This document shows positions 20,511 to 32,187 of a DNA stretch of 64,000 nucleotides, piece by piece. This DNA is from Bradyrhizobium sp. PSBB068 (lineage in GTDB: Bacteria; Pseudomonadota; Alphaproteobacteria; Rhizobiales; Xanthobacteraceae), in contig CP069300.1 of the NCBI GenBank assembly GCA_016839165.1, positions 7,202,001 through 7,266,000 of the forward strand. The letters are read 5' to 3'. Under the pieces are notes generated by a model that worked only from the letters and a program-made list of their open reading frames with translations, was not told where the DNA came from and made no database searches. Both the position numbers and the translations under genes were made by a program. How positions within the stretch are numbered: the stretch's first letter is position 1; every line of letters begins with the position of its first letter.

Positions 20511-20857
20511 GAGCCTTGTCCAACCGGCGACTTCTGCCGATTTTCGGCAATCTATGGTCCCGTTCGTAAACGGAGGGTTAGGTCGAACCTGCACCCGGGG
20601 AGGGGCAAAATCGCCTTCCGCCCGGTCCGGAGGCCTTGCCGGACCCCGGCAAAAGGGCTATATCCAGCGCAACTTATGGTATCTCATACGATCGCGTAGG
20701 AGAGTGGGCCCCCCGGGACCCGCTCTTTTTTATTACCTGACGGGACCCAGCGAGGCCGGATCCAGTTTGGGTAGCGTTAGCGGCCCCTTAAGGCCACCTG
20801 AACAACACAACAGACCTCAGACAAACCTGTAGACCTAGACAGCCTTTGACACTGGAT
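20511..20857 (+). promoter_or_regulatory. rimP operon leader: candidate promoter and attenuator region
   Basis: A 347-bp gap between divergent genes. A candidate promoter is TTGCCG (20636-20641), 17 bp, TATATC (20659-20664). A transcript from about 20671 would meet a strong intrinsic terminator ending at 20731, still some 127 bp before rimP. The rest includes a GGCC-CCTTAA-GGCC hairpin near 20780-20794. Such an arrangement suggests transcription attenuation of the rimP-nusA-infB operon, or a separate roughly 60-nt small RNA. A seven-codon ORF (20676-20699) lies in the leader without telling codons. Confidence 0.5.
20701..20731 (+). terminator. Intrinsic terminator inside the rimP leader
   Basis: AGAG (20701-20704) plus GGG (20706-20708) pair with CCC (20719-20721) plus CTCT (20723-20726), with one T-G wobble between them. 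The stem is followed by six T (20726-20731). The loop CCCCCCGGGA can pair further with itself. It sits upstream of, not after, the genes it would control. Confidence 0.75.
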
Positions 20858-21646
20858 ATGACCGATCCGACCGCCACGTCCGTGGACACCGAACTGCTCG
20901 CCGAGCCGAGGCTCGTCGTCGAGCCCGGGGTCGCGGCGCGCGTCGCCGCGGTCGCAGTCCCGGTGCTGCAGGGCATGGGCTATCGCCTGGTGCGCATCAA
21001 GGTCTCGGGCGACGCCGGCTGCACCGTGCAGATCATGGCCGAACGGCCCGACGGCTCGATGCAGCTCGAGGATTGCGAGGCGATCTCGCGCGCGCTGTCG
21101 CCGGTGCTCGATGTCGCCGACCCGATCGAGCGCGCCTACCGGCTGGAAATCTCGTCGCCCGGCATCGACCGCCCGCTGGTGCGCCGCTCCGACTTCGAGC
21201 GCTACACCGGGCATCTCGTCAAGATCGAGATGGCGGTGCCGCACCAGGGCCGCAAGCGGTTTCGCGGCCTGCTCGCCGGCGTCGAGGGCAATGCAGTACG
21301 CGTCAAGCGCGACGATCCGCGTCCGACCGAGGACGCTGAAGTCCTGCTGGTGATGGAAGACATTTCAGACGCGCGGTTGGTGCTGACCGACGAGCTGATC
21401 GAGGAATCGATGCGCCGCGGCAAGGCCGCCGAGCGCGAGCTGCGCCGCGAGCTCGGCCTCGCGCCGCCGCAGCCGGCCCACGCCAAGAAGAGCGATCCGG
21501 CGAAGAGCCAGAAGCCGAAACCCAAGCCCGATCAAAAGCCTGGTCACAAGCCCGACAAGAAGCCGGCCCCGACCAATACCAAAAAGCACCGCCTGGCCGC
21601 CGAGCGCGCGCGCCGTGGCGAGATCGATCCATTCGAAGGAGACTAA
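20858..21646 (+). CDS. rimP: Ribosome maturation factor RimP
   Basis: Assists 30S subunit maturation. The RimP N-terminal domain ([18 protein letters not shown], then [18 protein letters not shown]) and the signature [14 protein letters not shown] followed by the C-terminal SH3-like domain are complete by about residue 190. The last 70 or so residues are a Lys- and Pro-rich tail ([12 protein letters not shown] and similar), making 262 residues against about 150 in E. coli. ATG 20858 is used; TTG 20846 is an alternative. It is the first gene of the rimP-nusA-ylxR-infB operon, 3 bp before nusA. Confidence 0.93.
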   Translation: MTDPTATSVDTELLAEPRLVVEPGVAARVAAVAVPVLQGMGYRLVRIKVSGDAGCTVQIMAERPDGSMQLEDCEAISRALSPVLDVADPIERAYRLEISSPGIDRPLVRRSDFERYTGHLVKIEMAVPHQGRKRFRGLLAGVEGNAVRVKRDDPRPTEDAEVLLVMEDISDARLVLTDELIEESMRRGKAAERELRRELGLAPPQPAHAKKSDPAKSQKPKPKPDQKPGHKPDKKPAPTNTKKHRLAAERARRGEIDPFEGD

Positions 21647-21649
21647 GCC

Positions 21650-23263
21650 ATGGCAGTCAGCGCCAACAAACTCGAACTGCTGCAGATCGCAGACGCAGTT
21701 GCGCGCGAAAAGTCGATCGACCGCTCCATCGTGATCGCGGCGATGGAAGACGCCATCGCCAAGGCCGCCCGCGCTCGCTACGGCAGCGAGACCGACGTCC
21801 ATGCCGAGATCGACGCCAAGAAGGGCGAATTGCGGCTGACCCGCCACATGCTGGTGGTGGACGTCGTCGAGAACTCCTCCAACCAGATTTCGCTGTTCGA
21901 CGCGCAGCGCGCCAATCCGGGCGCCCAGGTCGGTGACACCATCGCCGACACGCTGCCGCCGCTGGAATATGGCCGCATCGCGGCGCAGTCCGCCAAGCAG
22001 GTGATCGTGCAGAAGGTGCGCGAGGCCGAGCGCGACCGGCAGTACCAGGAATTCAAGGACCGCATCGGCGACATCGTCAACGGCATCGTCAAGCGCGTCG
22101 AATATGGCAGCGTGATCGTCGACCTCGGCCGTGGCGAAGCGATCGTACGCCGCGACGAGATGCTGCCGCGCGAAGTGTTCCGCAACGGCGACCGCGTCCG
22201 CGCCTTTATCTTCGACGTCCGCCGCGAGACCCGCGGTCCGCAGATCTTCCTGTCGCGCACCCATCCGCAGTTCATGGCGAAGCTGTTCGCGCAGGAAGTG
22301 CCGGAAATCTATGACGGCATCGTCGAGATCAAGGCGGTCGCCCGCGATCCCGGCTCGCGCGCCAAGATCGGCGTGATCTCGCGCGATTCCTCGGTCGACC
22401 CGGTCGGCGCCTGCGTCGGCATGCGCGGCTCGCGCGTGCAGGCCGTGGTGAACGAGCTGCAGGGCGAGAAGATCGACATCATTCCGTGGTCGCCCGACAT
22501 CGCGACCTTCGTCGTCAACGCGCTGGCGCCGGCCGAAGTCGCCAAGGTCGTGATCGACGAAGACCGCGAGCGCATCGAGGTCGTGGTTCCCGACACCAAC
22601 AACCAGCTGTCGCTGGCGATCGGCCGCCGCGGCCAGAACGTCCGCCTCGCCTCGCAGCTGACCGGCTGGGACATCGACATCCTGACCGAGCAGGAGGAGT
22701 CGGAGCGCCGCCAGGCCGACTTCGAGAACTCGACCCGCGTATTTATGGAAGCGCTCAATGTCGACGAGGTGGTCGGCCAGCTGCTCGCCTCCGAAGGCTT
22801 CACCTCGGTCGAGGAACTGGCGATGGTCGACGTCAAGGAACTGGCCGGTATCGAAGGTTTCGACGAGGAGACCGCCACCGAGCTGCAGACCCGCGCCCGC
22901 GAATATCTGGAGCAGCTCGAGGCCGAACTGGAAGCCAAGCGCAAGGAACTCGGCGTCGAGGACGCCATGAAGGACGTCCCCGGCATCACCGGCAAGATGC
23001 TGGTGAAGCTCGGCGAGAACGACGTGAAGACCGTCGAGGATCTCGCCGGCTGCGCCACCGACGATCTGGTCGGCTGGACCGAGCGCAAGGAAGGCGGCGA
23101 GCCGACCAAGCATGCCGGGTTCCTCGATGGCATCGAGATTTCGCGCGACGAGGCCGAGTCGTTGATCATGCAGGCCCGCCTCAAGGCCGGCTGGATCACC
23201 GAGGCCGACCTCGCCAAGCCTGCCGAGGAGGCCGACGCCGCCGAAGCAGAAACGGCGTCGTAA
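21650..23263 (+). CDS. nusA: Transcription termination/antitermination factor NusA
   Basis: RNA polymerase-binding elongation factor for pausing, termination and antitermination. The 537 residues comprise an N-terminal domain (residues 1-125), S1 domain (IVNGIVKRVEYGSVIVDLG), KH1 and KH2 (ACVGMRGSRVQAVVNELQGE; LSLAIGRRGQNVRLASQLTG), and two C-terminal acidic AR/HhH repeats (VEELAMVDVKELAGIEGF; KMLVKLGENDVKTVEDLAG). The two AR repeats match E. coli. The start is ATG 21650, three bases after rimP. Confidence 0.96.
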   Translation: MAVSANKLELLQIADAVAREKSIDRSIVIAAMEDAIAKAARARYGSETDVHAEIDAKKGELRLTRHMLVVDVVENSSNQISLFDAQRANPGAQVGDTIADTLPPLEYGRIAAQSAKQVIVQKVREAERDRQYQEFKDRIGDIVNGIVKRVEYGSVIVDLGRGEAIVRRDEMLPREVFRNGDRVRAFIFDVRRETRGPQIFLSRTHPQFMAKLFAQEVPEIYDGIVEIKAVARDPGSRAKIGVISRDSSVDPVGACVGMRGSRVQAVVNELQGEKIDIIPWSPDIATFVVNALAPAEVAKVVIDEDRERIEVVVPDTNNQLSLAIGRRGQNVRLASQLTGWDIDILTEQEESERRQADFENSTRVFMEALNVDEVVGQLLASEGFTSVEELAMVDVKELAGIEGFDEETATELQTRAREYLEQLEAELEAKRKELGVEDAMKDVPGITGKMLVKLGENDVKTVEDLAGCATDDLVGWTERKEGGEPTKHAGFLDGIEISRDEAESLIMQARLKAGWITEADLAKPAEEADAAEAETAS

Positions 23264-23278
23264 GGAGATGACCTACGG

Positions 23279-23965
23279 ATGCTCGCTCAGGCTGACCCCG
23301 ATCTCGACGATGGGCCGCGGACACAGAAGTCCGCGACCACGCGGATGTGCGCGGTCAGCCGCGAGGTGCGTCCGATCGACGAGCTGATCCGGTTCGTCGT
23401 CGCGCCCACGGGCGAGGTGATCCCGGATCTGAAGCGCAAGCTGCCCGGCCGCGGATTATGGATTTCCGCGTCGCGGCGCAGCGTTGCGGAAGCGGTCCGC
23501 CGTCACCAATTTAGCAAGGGATTCAAGCGCGATGTCCGTGTCGCGCCGACCCTTCCCACCGACACCGAGGCACTGCTGGTGCGCAGCGTCACTGAGGCCC
23601 TGGCGATGGCCGCCAAGGCCGGTCAGGTCGTCGCGGGCTTCGGCAAGGTCGAGGACGCACTCAACCGGAACGAAACTGCAGCCCTGATCCACGCTTCCGA
23701 CGGCGCAGCGGACGGAATCCGCAAATTGGACGCGATCGTCAGGCAAAGGGGCGAAAAACGTGGTGAATCGCCGGTAATGGCCGTCGTCAATGTTTTGACG
23801 TCGGAAGAATTGGATTTGGCACTTGGGCGGTCAAATGTGATACATGCTGCGCTGCTCGCGGGCCCAGCGAGCAAGACGTTCCTGTCGCGCTGCCAGATGC
23901 TGGTCCGATACCGGATGGCCGACGACGACAAGACCGCCGAAGCGGCCAGAAATTCCAGAGCGTGA
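23279..23965 (+). CDS. YlxR (DUF448) RNA-binding protein with L7Ae-like C-terminal domain
   Basis: A 228-residue operon member. The YlxR domain occupies residues 18-95 (RMCAVSREVRPIDELIRFVV, LPGRGLWISASRRS, AVRRHQFSKGFKR), and an L7Ae/ribosomal-like domain follows (SVTEALAMAAKAGQVVAGFGKVEDAL, ALIHASDGAADGIRKLD). This two-domain form is normal in alphaproteobacteria. It probably binds RNA in ribosome or transcription control. The stop codon lies within a GAGC...GCTC palindromic repeat shared with 53877-53924. The start ATG 23279 is 15 bp after nusA. Confidence 0.9.
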   Translation: MLAQADPDLDDGPRTQKSATTRMCAVSREVRPIDELIRFVVAPTGEVIPDLKRKLPGRGLWISASRRSVAEAVRRHQFSKGFKRDVRVAPTLPTDTEALLVRSVTEALAMAAKAGQVVAGFGKVEDALNRNETAALIHASDGAADGIRKLDAIVRQRGEKRGESPVMAVVNVLTSEELDLALGRSNVIHAALLAGPASKTFLSRCQMLVRYRMADDDKTAEAARNSRA

Positions 23966-24006
23966 TCCAGGAAGGCGGACGCCGTCTTTCCGACCGGACC
24001 ATGCTC
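23958..24006. repeat. GAGC-TGATCC...GGACC-ATGCTC palindrome overlapping the ylxR stop
   Basis: A 49-bp imperfect palindrome beginning GAGCGTGATCCAGGAAGGCG and ending CCGGACCATGCTC. It is clearly related to the 48-bp element at 53877-53924 (GAGCATGATCCGGAAAATTG to AAGATCATGCTC). The ylxR stop TGA (23963-23965) is part of the left arm. It lies inside the operon, upstream of infB. Confidence 0.75.
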
Positions 24007-24073
24007 AGCAAACGACGACACGTTGAAGGATTTGTGCGGCAAACGCACAGCGAAACGAGATTAGGACTGCTGA

Positions 24074-26776
24074 ATGGTTGATACCAAGACCCCTGGCGAC
24101 AAGACTTTGAGTGTCCCGAGCAAGACGTTGTCGCTGAAGCCGCGCGTCGAGACGGGCACCGTGCGCCAGAGCTTCAGCCACGGAAGGACCAAGCAGGTCG
24201 TGGTCGAGAAGCGCGGCAAGCGCCGCGTCGGTGGCGATGGTCCCGGCGAGGCGCATGCGCCCGAGCCCGTGGTTGCAAAGCCGGTGGCTCCGGCCCCCCG
24301 GCCGCCGCAGGGCCGCCCCTCCGGCCCGCCTCCCGGCCAGCAACAGCGCAACACCCGCTCCGGCGTGGTGCTGCCGACCCTGACTGAAGACGAGCGTTCC
24401 GCGCGTGCCAGCGCGCTGGCCGATGCCCGCCAGCGCGACATCGAGGAGCGCCGCCAGGCTGAAGAGGAGGCCAAGCGCCGTGCCGTCCGCGAAGCTGCGG
24501 AGAAGGCAGAGCGCGAGGCCGCCGAGGTCCGCCGCAAGGCGGAAGAAGAACGTCATCGCCACGAGGAAGAGGCCAAGCGCAAGGCCGAGGTCGAGGCCAA
24601 GCGCCGCTTCGGCGAAGGCGAGGCGAAGCCCGGCGCGGCGCCCGCCGCTGCACCGGCCAGACCCGCGACATCAGCACCTGCTGCATCTGCTCCGGCCGCC
24701 CGTGCGCCCGCAGCACGCCCGACGACCACCACAACCGCCCGCACACCGGCCTCTGCGCCGAGGCCGGCGGCGGTTGCGGCCGGGCCCGACGAAGACGAAG
24801 GTCCGCGCATGGTGCGCCGCCCCGGCGGCGCCGTGCGCCCCGTCGCGGCTCCGAAGACCACCCACAAGCCCGGCCCGCAGAAAGAGCGCGGCCGCCTCAC
24901 CCTGACCACTGCGCTCAACGCCGACGACGTCCGCGAGCGTTCGATCGCCTCGTTCCGCCGCCGCACCCAGCGCCTGAAGGGCCATGCGTCGAACGAACCC
25001 AAGGAAAAGCTGATCCGCGAAGTCACCATCCCGGAAGCGATCACGATCCAGGAACTCGCGAACCGCATGTCGGAGCGCGCGGTCGACGTCATCCGCATGC
25101 TGATGAAGCAGGGCGCGATGCACAAGATCACCGACGTGATCGATGCCGACACCGCGCAGCTGATCGCCGAAGAGCTCGGCCACAGCGTCAAGCGCGTCGC
25201 CGCGTCCGACGTGGAAGAAGGCCTGTTCGACGTCGTCGACAATTCCACCGATACCGAGCCGCGGTCGCCTGTCGTCACCGTCATGGGTCACGTCGACCAC
25301 GGCAAGACCTCGCTGCTCGACGCGCTGCGCCACGCCAACGTGGTGTCGGGCGAAGCCGGCGGCATTACCCAGCATATCGGCGCCTATCAGGTGACCTCGC
25401 CGGAGACCGGCACCAAGATCACCTTCATCGACACGCCCGGCCACGCCGCATTCACCGCGATGCGCGCCCGCGGCGCCAAGGTCACCGACATCGTCGTGCT
25501 GGTGGTCGCGGCCGATGACGGCGTGATGCCGCAGACGATCGAAGCGATCAACCACGCCAAGGCGGCCAAGGTGCCGATGATCGTGGCGATCAACAAGATC
25601 GACAAGCCCGATGCGCGGCCGGAGCGCGTGCGCACCGAATTGCTGCAGTACGAGGTGCAGGTCGAATCGCTCGGCGGCGACGTCGTCGACGTCGAGGTCT
25701 CGGCCAAGAACAAGACCAATCTCGACAAGCTGCTCGAGATGATCGCGCTGCAGGCCGAAATCCTCGACCTCAAGACCAATTCGGAGCGTCCGGCGGAAGG
25801 CACCGTGATCGAAGCCAAGCTCGATCGCGGCCGCGGTCCGGTCGCGACCGTGCTGGTGCAGCGCGGCACGCTGCGCGTCGGCGACATCATCGTGGCCGGC
25901 GCCGAGATGGGCCGCGTCCGCGCGCTGATCTCCGACCAGGGCGAGAATCTCGAAGAGGCCGGTCCGTCCGTGCCGGTCGAGGTGCTCGGCTTCAACGGTC
26001 CGCCGGAAGCCGGCGATCGTCTCGCCGTGGTCGAGAACGAAGCCCGCGCCCGCCAGGTCACGAGCTATCGCGCGCACCAGAAGCGCGAGAATGCGGCTGC
26101 CTCGATCTCCGGCATGCGCGGCTCGCTCGAGCAGATGATGTCGCAGCTCAAGACCGCGGGCCGCAAGGAGTTCCCGCTGATCGTCAAGGCCGACGTGCAG
26201 GGCTCGCTGGAAGCGATCCTGGGCTCGCTGGAGAAGCTCGGCACCGACGAAGTCGCCGCCCGCATCCTGCATGCCGGCGTCGGCGGCATCTCGGAGTCCG
26301 ACGTCACGCTGGCGGAAGGCTTCAACGCCGCGATCATCGGCTTCTCGGTCCGAGCCAACAAGGAAGCCGCGGCCGCCGCCAAGCGCAACGGCATCGAAAT
26401 CCGCTACTACAACATCATCTACGACCTCGTGGATGACATCAAAAAGGCGATGTCCGGCCTGCTCGCGCCCACGCTGCGCGAAACCATGCTGGGCAACGCG
26501 CAGATCCTGGAAGTGTTCAACATTTCCAAGGTCGGCAAGGTCGCGGGTTGCCGCGTCACCGACGGCACCGTGGAACGCGGCGCCAACGTTCGCCTGATCC
26601 GCGACAACGTCGTGGTGCACGAAGGCAAGTTGTCGACGCTGAAGCGCTTCAAGGATGAAGTGAAGGAAGTGCAGTCCGGCCAGGAGTGCGGCATGGCCTT
26701 CGAGAACTACGGCGACATGCGCGTCGGCGACGTGATCGAGTGTTACCGTATCGAGACGATCCAACGCTCTCTGTAA
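24074..26776 (+). CDS. infB: Translation initiation factor IF-2
   Basis: GTPase that brings initiator tRNA to the ribosome. The 900 residues have a long charged N-terminal region with Ala/Glu/Arg coiled-coil (about residues 110-185) and an Ala/Pro-rich linker, IF2_N ([20 protein letters not shown]), the G domain with [32 protein letters not shown] and SAK, then domains II to IV ([19 protein letters not shown] at the end). The start is ATG 24074, 108 bp after ylxR. In-frame internal starts, as in E. coli IF2-beta, were not evident. Confidence 0.96.
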   Translation: MVDTKTPGDKTLSVPSKTLSLKPRVETGTVRQSFSHGRTKQVVVEKRGKRRVGGDGPGEAHAPEPVVAKPVAPAPRPPQGRPSGPPPGQQQRNTRSGVVLPTLTEDERSARASALADARQRDIEERRQAEEEAKRRAVREAAEKAEREAAEVRRKAEEERHRHEEEAKRKAEVEAKRRFGEGEAKPGAAPAAAPARPATSAPAASAPAARAPAARPTTTTTARTPASAPRPAAVAAGPDEDEGPRMVRRPGGAVRPVAAPKTTHKPGPQKERGRLTLTTALNADDVRERSIASFRRRTQRLKGHASNEPKEKLIREVTIPEAITIQELANRMSERAVDVIRMLMKQGAMHKITDVIDADTAQLIAEELGHSVKRVAASDVEEGLFDVVDNSTDTEPRSPVVTVMGHVDHGKTSLLDALRHANVVSGEAGGITQHIGAYQVTSPETGTKITFIDTPGHAAFTAMRARGAKVTDIVVLVVAADDGVMPQTIEAINHAKAAKVPMIVAINKIDKPDARPERVRTELLQYEVQVESLGGDVVDVEVSAKNKTNLDKLLEMIALQAEILDLKTNSERPAEGTVIEAKLDRGRGPVATVLVQRGTLRVGDIIVAGAEMGRVRALISDQGENLEEAGPSVPVEVLGFNGPPEAGDRLAVVENEARARQVTSYRAHQKRENAAASISGMRGSLEQMMSQLKTAGRKEFPLIVKADVQGSLEAILGSLEKLGTDEVAARILHAGVGGISESDVTLAEGFNAAIIGFSVRANKEAAAAAKRNGIEIRYYNIIYDLVDDIKKAMSGLLAPTLRETMLGNAQILEVFNISKVGKVAGCRVTDGTVERGANVRLIRDNVVVHEGKLSTLKRFKDEVKEVQSGQECGMAFENYGDMRVGDVIECYRIETIQRSL

Positions 26777-26829
26777 GTCCAAATCTTACGAAGCTCAGCG
26801 TTGGGTCCATTTAACTGAAATGCGCCGAC

Positions 26830-26853
26830 GTGGCCGGACTCTGGTCCGGCCAC
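26830..26853 (+). other. Perfect 10-bp hairpin between infB and rbfA
   Basis: GTGGCCGGAC (26830-26839) and GTCCGGCCAC (26844-26853) form a perfect stem with the loop TCTG. TGCGC (26821-26825) and GCGCA (26856-26860) may extend it. No T-run follows, so it is not a standard terminator. A second hairpin, GCCCGC with GCGGGC, lies near 26891-26915. The 162-bp gap holds no gene. Confidence 0.6.
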
Positions 26854-26938
26854 CAGCGCATTGCCCGATTGAAAGCAAAGTCAGGACATTGATGCCCGCG
26901 GCCACGGCCTGCGGGCGCGACGGTTTTGGAAGAAGGTC

Positions 26939-27352
26939 ATGCCCCGTCAAAAGAAGAGTTCCAGCCCCGGCGGCTCACAACGTCAGCTGCGCGTCGGCGA
27001 AACCGTTCGCCATGCAGTTGCCGAGATTCTGTCGCAGGGTGAGGTCCACGATCCCGATCTCGAAGGCCACATCATCACCGTTCCCGAGGTGCGTATGTCG
27101 CCGGACCTGAAGCTCGCGACGATCTACGTGATGCCGCTCGGCGGCCGCGACACCGACACGGTGATCACAGCGCTCGAGCGCAACAAGAAGTTCCTTCGCG
27201 GCGAGATCGCGCACCGCGTCAACCTGAAATTTGCACCCGACATTCGCTTCCGCGTCGACGAGCGGTTCGACGAGGCGGCGCGCATCGAGAAACTACTGCG
27301 GACACCTGCGGTGCAGCGAGACCTTGCACCCGATTCGGACGACGAGGAATGA
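26939..27352 (+). CDS. rbfA: Ribosome-binding factor A
   Basis: Late 30S assembly factor with a KH-like fold, 137 residues. It shows [16 protein letters not shown], the helix and strand [11 protein letters not shown], and [19 protein letters not shown], the conserved C-terminal KH segment. The start ATG 26939 is preceded by GGAAGAAGGTC. The stop overlaps the truB start by 4 bp (ATGA). Confidence 0.95.
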   Translation: MPRQKKSSSPGGSQRQLRVGETVRHAVAEILSQGEVHDPDLEGHIITVPEVRMSPDLKLATIYVMPLGGRDTDTVITALERNKKFLRGEIAHRVNLKFAPDIRFRVDERFDEAARIEKLLRTPAVQRDLAPDSDDEE

Positions 27353-28458
27353 CTGTGATGACGACCAACAGCGTTATCGACGCGAAGGATGCCGACGCGC
27401 GCGACGCTGAGCGGGATGCCTTTGCCGGGCAGCGCAGCGACGATGCGCGCCGCACCAACAACGACCCGCGCCAGAAGCAGGGCCGGCAGAACCAGCAACC
27501 GCGCCGCGACAAGCGCGACGTCCATGGCTGGGTGGTGCTCGACAAGCCGATCGGCATGACCTCGACGCAGGCGGTTGCCGTGCTCAAGCGCCTGTTCCAG
27601 GCCAAGCGCGCCGGCCATGCCGGCACCCTCGATCCGCTCGCCTCGGGCGGCCTGCCGATCGCGCTCGGCGAGGCCACCAAGACGGTGCCGTTCGTGATGG
27701 ACGGCCGCAAGCGCTACCGCTTCACGGTGTGCTGGGGCGAGGAGCGCGACACCGACGACACCGAGGGGCGGCCGGTCCGGACCAGCGAGAGCCGGCCGAC
27801 TGCCGATTCGATCCGCGAGCTGCTGCCGCGCTTCACCGGGGTGATCGAGCAGATCCCGCCGCAATATTCGGCGATCAAGGTGCAGGGCGAGCGGGCCTAC
27901 GATCTGGCACGCGACGGCGAGACCGTGGAACTAAAGCCCCGCCCGGTCGAGATTCACGAATTAGCCCTTGTGGAACATGGAGATAACGGACAATCCGTGT
28001 TCGAGGCCGAGTGCGGCAAGGGAACCTATGTCCGAGCGCTGGCCCGCGATATGGGCCGGATTCTGGGCTGTTTCGGCCATATCTGCGCCCTGCGGCGGAC
28101 CCTGGTCGGTCCGTTTACCGAAGCGGACATGATTCCGCTGGAACATTTGGAGGCTTTATGCAATAGAGCCGCGTCTGGCGAGGGCAGCCTCGCCGACGCG
28201 CTTATGCCCGTTGAGACCGCGCTGGACGACATCCCGGCACTGGCCGTCACACGGGCTGATGCGGCAAGGCTCCACCGGGGCCAAGCCGTTTTGTTGCGCG
28301 GACGGGATGCGCCCAATACCAGCGGCACAGTCTATGTCACGGTGGCAGGCCGACTTCTCGCGCTTGCCGAAATTGGCAATGGCGAACTCATCCCCAAGCG
28401 CGTGTTCAACCTGAACGGACTGACTGCCGGTCCGGCTCGCAACAATGAAAGTAACTGA
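27349..28458 (+). CDS. truB: tRNA pseudouridine(55) synthase TruB
   Basis: Forms pseudouridine 55 in the T-loop of tRNA. The catalytic aspartate is Asp95 in [19 protein letters not shown]. It has [14 protein letters not shown] at the start of the fold, then [16 protein letters not shown] and the second motif [22 protein letters not shown]-terminal extension carries a PUA-like domain. The N-terminus holds about 50 extra hydrophilic residues rich in Asp, Arg and Gln before the core. ATG 27349 overlaps the rbfA stop; ATG 27358 is an alternative. rpsO follows after 2 bp. Confidence 0.95.
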   Translation: MTVMTTNSVIDAKDADARDAERDAFAGQRSDDARRTNNDPRQKQGRQNQQPRRDKRDVHGWVVLDKPIGMTSTQAVAVLKRLFQAKRAGHAGTLDPLASGGLPIALGEATKTVPFVMDGRKRYRFTVCWGEERDTDDTEGRPVRTSESRPTADSIRELLPRFTGVIEQIPPQYSAIKVQGERAYDLARDGETVELKPRPVEIHELALVEHGDNGQSVFEAECGKGTYVRALARDMGRILGCFGHICALRRTLVGPFTEADMIPLEHLEALCNRAASGEGSLADALMPVETALDDIPALAVTRADAARLHRGQAVLLRGRDAPNTSGTVYVTVAGRLLALAEIGNGELIPKRVFNLNGLTAGPARNNESN

Positions 28459-28460
28459 CG

Positions 28461-28730
28461 ATGTCGATTACCGCAGAACGCAAAGCGGAAGTCATCAAGA
28501 CGAATGCCAACAAGGCCGGCGACACCGGCTCGCCCGAGGTTCAGGTCGCGATCCTGTCGGAACGCATCAATAACCTCACCGAGCACTTCAAGAGCCATGT
28601 GAAGGACAACCATTCACGCCGCGGCCTCCTGAAGCTCGTGTCGACGCGCCGCTCCCTGCTCGACTACATCAAGCGCAAGGACGAGGCGCGCTACAAGGCG
28701 CTGCTCGAAAAGCACAACATCCGTCGTTGA
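28461..28730 (+). CDS. rpsO: 30S ribosomal protein S15
   Basis: An 89-residue primary rRNA-binding protein of the 30S platform, with conserved segments [36 protein letters not shown] and [12 protein letters not shown]. Full length. The start is ATG 28461, directly after truB. A rho-independent terminator follows 11 bp after the stop, so most transcripts of the rimP-rpsO operon should end here before pnp. Confidence 0.97.
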   Translation: MSITAERKAEVIKTNANKAGDTGSPEVQVAILSERINNLTEHFKSHVKDNHSRRGLLKLVSTRRSLLDYIKRKDEARYKALLEKHNIRR

Positions 28731-28741
28731 TTTGAGAAGCA

Positions 28742-28767
28742 CGCGCGCGAAGGTTCGCGCGCGTTTT
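28742..28767 (+). terminator. Intrinsic terminator after rpsO
   Basis: A 9-bp GC-rich stem CGCGCGCGA (28742-28750) with TCGCGCGCG (28755-28763), loop AGGT, then TTTT (28764-28767). The rest of the 313-bp gap up to pnp contains no gene that I can recognise; a pnp promoter must lie there, but I see no clear hexamer pair. Confidence 0.7.
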
Positions 28768-29043
28768 CGCATGGTCGTCCGTGAACCCGGGCTTTCGAAT
28801 TGTCGAAAGATGATCATGCGCAGCATGGCAGTCGCGCCATGCCAACTAGCGTCCAGCAGCAATCCGGCCGCTGGACCGGGCAAGATGCCCAAATGACCGA
28901 AAGGATGGACGCCATCCGAAATCCAGGGACCATGGCAGGATCGCCGGATGCTGACCGCAGCAGCGCGTCAGTGTCTCGCCGTCTTGGCATGGTCTTTGTG
29001 TTCCAGGGCGCCGTGCTTTCGTGAAACCATGAAAGAAACCGAA

Positions 29044-31200
<2,157 letters not shown>

Positions 31201-31224
31201 GCCTGCCTGAAACGAAACGACGAA

Positions 31225-31249
31225 GGGCGGCCGAAAGGCCGCCCTTTTT
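31225..31249 (+). terminator. Intrinsic terminator after pnp
   Basis: A perfect 8-bp stem GGGCGGCC (31225-31232) and GGCCGCCC (31237-31244) with a GAAA tetraloop, followed by TTTTT (31245-31249). It lies 24 bp after the pnp stop. Confidence 0.9.
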
Positions 31250-31409
31250 GCTTTGTCCGATGCTTCGACGCACGCGGCCTCTGCCGGGACAATGCGAGAT
31301 TCCGACGCAGCGTCACAATGACCGTCTTTGAAACGCCTTAAGGTTGCTTGCACGTATCTCGCCATGCGCTGTCGTAGACGACGATAGCGCTTCAGGTCAG
31401 GAGGAATCG

Positions 31410-32144
31410 ATGTCACCCATATCCCGCCGCCATCTTGTGCTTGCGGCAACCACGGCTGCCGCGGTCGCAGCCGCGCCACGCTTCGTTTTCGCCCAGGCCA
31501 CGGCGCAGGCCCCAGCCGGGCCATTCAAGATCGATCCGCTGACCTATCCCACCAATGCGCTGGAGCCGCATATCGACGCCAGGACGATGGAAATCCATCA
31601 CGACCGGCATCATCAGGCCTACGTCACCAACCTCAATAATTTCGCCAAGGACAATCCGCAGATCGCGGAGAAGCCGATCACCGACGTGCTCGCCAATCTC
31701 GGCAGCGTGCCGGAGACGATCCGCACCGGCGTGCGCAACAACATGGGCGGCCACGCCAACCACACGATGTTCTGGCAGATCATGGGACCCGGCGGCGGCA
31801 AGCCCGATGGCGAGGTGCTGACCGCGATCGATCGCGACCTCGGCGGCATCGAGAAACTGCAGACCGATTTCAACGCCGCAGGCGGCCGCGTGTTCGGCTC
31901 CGGCTGGGTGTTCGTCACCGTGACCACGGACGGCAAGCTCGCGATCGAGACCCGGCCGAACCAGGACAATCCGATCATGGACGGCAAGCGTGCGCTGCTC
32001 GGCAACGACGTCTGGGAGCACGCCTATTACCTGACCTACCAGAATCGCCGGGCGGATTATCTCAAGGCGTGGTGGAATGCGGTGAACTGGAAAGCCGTGG
32101 CCGAGCGTTATGCGGCGGCGAAGGCCGGGACGCTCGGGGTATGA
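31410..32144 (+). CDS. Superoxide dismutase (Fe/Mn) with Tat signal peptide
   Basis: Converts superoxide to peroxide and oxygen. The 244-residue protein begins with a twin-arginine-like leader: SRRHLVLAATTAAAVAAAP then a probable AQA cleavage near residue 31. The mature part is a full Fe/Mn SOD: metal ligands are the His in EIHHDRHHQAYV, the His in HANHTMFW, and Asp and His in NDVWEHAYYLTYQNRRADYL. CAGGAGGAATCG gives a strong ribosome site for ATG 31410. The leader implies export of a folded, metal-loaded enzyme to the periplasm. Metal choice cannot be told. Confidence 0.9.
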   Translation: MSPISRRHLVLAATTAAAVAAAPRFVFAQATAQAPAGPFKIDPLTYPTNALEPHIDARTMEIHHDRHHQAYVTNLNNFAKDNPQIAEKPITDVLANLGSVPETIRTGVRNNMGGHANHTMFWQIMGPGGGKPDGEVLTAIDRDLGGIEKLQTDFNAAGGRVFGSGWVFVTVTTDGKLAIETRPNQDNPIMDGKRALLGNDVWEHAYYLTYQNRRADYLKAWWNAVNWKAVAERYAAAKAGTLGV

Positions 32145-32187
32145 GCCGGTAAGGCCGTTCATTACGCATAGCTGCGCTAGAATTGAA

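Noticed and set aside
24671..26782. Long minus-strand frame opposite infB
   Set aside because: Antisense shadow; infB motifs are complete on the plus strand.
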